Source: Rhodovarius crocodyli
GTDB lineage: Bacteria; Pseudomonadota; Alphaproteobacteria; Acetobacterales; Acetobacteraceae
Assembly: GCF_004005855.1 (NCBI RefSeq)
Contig: NZ_SACL01000001.1
Coordinates: 620,001-684,000 of the forward strand
DNA length: 64,000 bases
Direction of reading: 5' to 3'
Shown here: positions 62,648 to 64,000 of the stretch, in pieces
Layout: each line of letters begins with the position of its first letter
How positions within the stretch are numbered: position 1 is the first letter of the stretch
Program-made: the position numbers and the translations under genes
Notes under the pieces: generated by a model
The model's database searches: none
The model's input: the letters and a program-made list of their open reading frames with translations, nothing else
What the model was told of the DNA's origin: nothing

Positions 62648-63731
62648 CGGCGCCCTTCCCCTCGGCTCCACGATCGGCATTTTGGGCGGGGGCCAGCTCG
62701 GCCGCATGTCTGCCATGGCGGCACAGCGGCTGGGCTATCGCACCCACATCTATTCCGTCGAGCAGGACTCGCCCGGCGCGCAGGTTGCGGCCCAGGTGAC
62801 CTATGGCGCCTTCGACGATCTGGAGGCCGTGGCGCGCTTCGCCGCCCAGGCAGATGTGATCACCTTCGAGTTCGAGAACATTCCCGGCGCGACGCTCGAT
62901 TTTCTGGCGACACAGCCGCACTGCCGCCCGCATGTCGGCGCCATCCAGATTTGCCAGGATCGCATCGCCGAGAAGCGCTGGATGGAAAAGTCGGCGGTTT
63001 CGGTTGCCAGATGGCTGGAGATCTCGTCGCTCGTCGATATCGACGCCGCATGCGAGAGCCTCGGCTTTCCCTTCGTGCTGAAGACCACCCGCATGGGCTA
63101 CGACGGCAAGGGTCAGGCCGTGGCGCGAAACCGGGAGGACGCCGTCGCGGCGTTCCACGCCCTGGCGCCCCATCCGCTGATCGCAGAGGCCTTCGTACCG
63201 TTCGAGCGTGAGGTCTCCGTTGTCCTGGCGCGCGGCGTCGGCGGCGAGTTGGCGCTGTATGAGCCGGTCGAGAACGTTCATCAGCATCACATCCTGCACC
63301 AGTCCATTGTCCCCTCCCGGCTCTCGGCAGAGCAGAAGGACGTCTGTCTGGGCTATGCCGCCCGCCTTGCTCAGGCGCTGGACTTCGTGGGCGTGATGGC
63401 GCTCGAGATGTTCGTCCTGCCTGATGGCGGCATTGTCGGAAACGAAATAGCGCCGCGCCCGCACAACTCTGGGCACTGGACGATGGATGCCTGCGTATGC
63501 AGTCAATTCGATCAGCATATTCGCGCCGTAGCCGGATTGCCGCTCGGCGCTACTGAACGTCATTTCGATGTCGTGATGCACAATTTGGTGGGCCAGGAAG
63601 GCGCGGAGGCCTGGTCTGGCTTCGTTGCCGCACCGAATGTGGTCCCTCACTGGTATGGCAAGAACGATGTCCGAAAGGGCAGAAAACTTGGTCACGCCAA
63701 TGAGTTGTGGGCCATGGGCACCATGCGCTAA
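62634..63731 (+). CDS. purK: 5-(carboxyamino)imidazole ribonucleotide synthase
   Basis: A 365-residue ATP-grasp enzyme: [20 protein letters not shown] at the N-terminus, [15 protein letters not shown] in the ATP-grasp region and [19 protein letters not shown] near the end are PurK signatures. It uses ATP and bicarbonate to carboxylate AIR, giving the purE substrate. The ATG at 62634 overlaps purE. Confidence 0.96.
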   Translation: MTLGNGALPLGSTIGILGGGQLGRMSAMAAQRLGYRTHIYSVEQDSPGAQVAAQVTYGAFDDLEAVARFAAQADVITFEFENIPGATLDFLATQPHCRPHVGAIQICQDRIAEKRWMEKSAVSVARWLEISSLVDIDAACESLGFPFVLKTTRMGYDGKGQAVARNREDAVAAFHALAPHPLIAEAFVPFEREVSVVLARGVGGELALYEPVENVHQHHILHQSIVPSRLSAEQKDVCLGYAARLAQALDFVGVMALEMFVLPDGGIVGNEIAPRPHNSGHWTMDACVCSQFDQHIRAVAGLPLGATERHFDVVMHNLVGQEGAEAWSGFVAAPNVVPHWYGKNDVRKGRKLGHANELWAMGTMR

Positions 63732-63743
63732 GAAGGGTTCGCT

Positions 63744-63766
63744 ACAGGGGCGTGACCGGCCCCTGT
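63744..63766 (+). terminator. Hairpin after purK
   Basis: An 8-bp stem ACAGGGGC/GCCCCTGT with a 7-base loop is followed by GGTGTTTTAG. A second, overlapping hairpin CTGTGG/CCACAG (63763-63782) competes with it. Either could end the purEK transcript. The rest of the 186-base gap to 63918 shows no gene. Confidence 0.5.
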
Positions 63767-63917
63767 GGTGTTTTAGCCACAGTGTGTGGAAATGGTCTGC
63801 TTGGTAGTGCCCAAATGGGCGCTACCGCGTTATGTTTGACGAACGCAGTGATCGGCCCTTGCTACGTGGGGTGCTCGACACCGCGATCAGCTTGGGTTTG
63901 CATCGAGGAGAGATGAC

Positions 63918-64000
63918 ATGAGCCTCAAGAAGGCGCTTCTGGCCGCGACGGTGCTGTCGCTGCCGATCGCTGCGCAGGCGCAGCCGATCACCGGCCTGTA
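63918..64000 (+). CDS. Start of an OmpA-like outer membrane protein gene (3' end outside window)
   Basis: The 27 visible residues, MSLKKALLAATVLSLPIAAQ followed by AQPITGL, are a signal peptide with cleavage probably after AQA. The sequence resembles OmpA-type porins of Acetobacteraceae, in which a beta-barrel follows. GGAGAGATGAC lies upstream. The family is a guess from the leader alone. Confidence 0.55.
   Translation, partial: MSLKKALLAATVLSLPIAAQAQPITGL

Overview
The window reads as a chromosomal segment of a high-GC alphaproteobacterium, most likely Acetobacteraceae close to Roseomonas. Supporting signs are the strong G+C bias at third codon positions, an alphaproteobacterial-type LexA box (GTTC-N7-GTTC) before dnaE2, and the mix of core genes with an OmpA-like signal peptide at the right edge. 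The genus is an inference; no 16S gene is present.

Positions 1-30505 are the right-hand part of an integrated tailed phage. Its left end and integrase lie outside the window. The late operon runs on the + strand in HK97-like siphovirus order: small terminase (cut by the edge, two tandem HTH repeats), large terminase, portal, prohead protease, major capsid, connector, an unusual SGNH-esterase virion protein, neck and tail-terminator proteins, tail tube, tail-assembly chaperones joined by a clear -1 frameshift site (GGGAAAC at 12522), tape measure, distal tail proteins, holin candidates and a GH19-like endolysin. Against the flow sit a lipoprotein gene (13537-14367) and a BrnT-type toxin with an HTH antitoxin and twin operators. 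Behind the endolysin is a stretch with three decayed lysozyme C-termini.

From about 26170 to 30460 the DNA is visibly A+T-rich and carries cargo: a protein with an Rx4H (HEPN-like) motif, a zinc-ribbon protein, an SRAP (YedK/HMCES) protein, and a three-gene cassette of a GHKL-type ATPase, a STAS-like DUF4325 protein and a membrane-anchored helical protein. This cassette is the best candidate for an undescribed system. The element ends at 30463-30505 in the 3' half of a tRNA-Pro(UGG), which fits an attR left by integration into that tRNA gene.

Positions 30506-64000 are ordinary chromosome. Regulator/exporter pair: Lrp and EamA. Repair: SOS-controlled dnaE2. Metabolism: aspartate dehydrogenase, MlrC-like protein, ubiG, lysC, a nitronate monooxygenase-like protein, ispG, ilvA. 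Transcription factor: greA. The carbamoyl-phosphate synthase genes are in the order carA-SDR-carB, and CarA carries an N-terminal HTH domain with palindromes just upstream. Next come a MoxR-DUF58-DUF4159-amidotransferase-like-ankyrin operon, then a DUF1285-NUDIX-CCA transferase-ABC exporter operon, tRNA-Lys(CUU), a DUF465 protein, purE-purK, and the start of an OmpA-like gene. All family names come from motif recognition by eye; no search was run.
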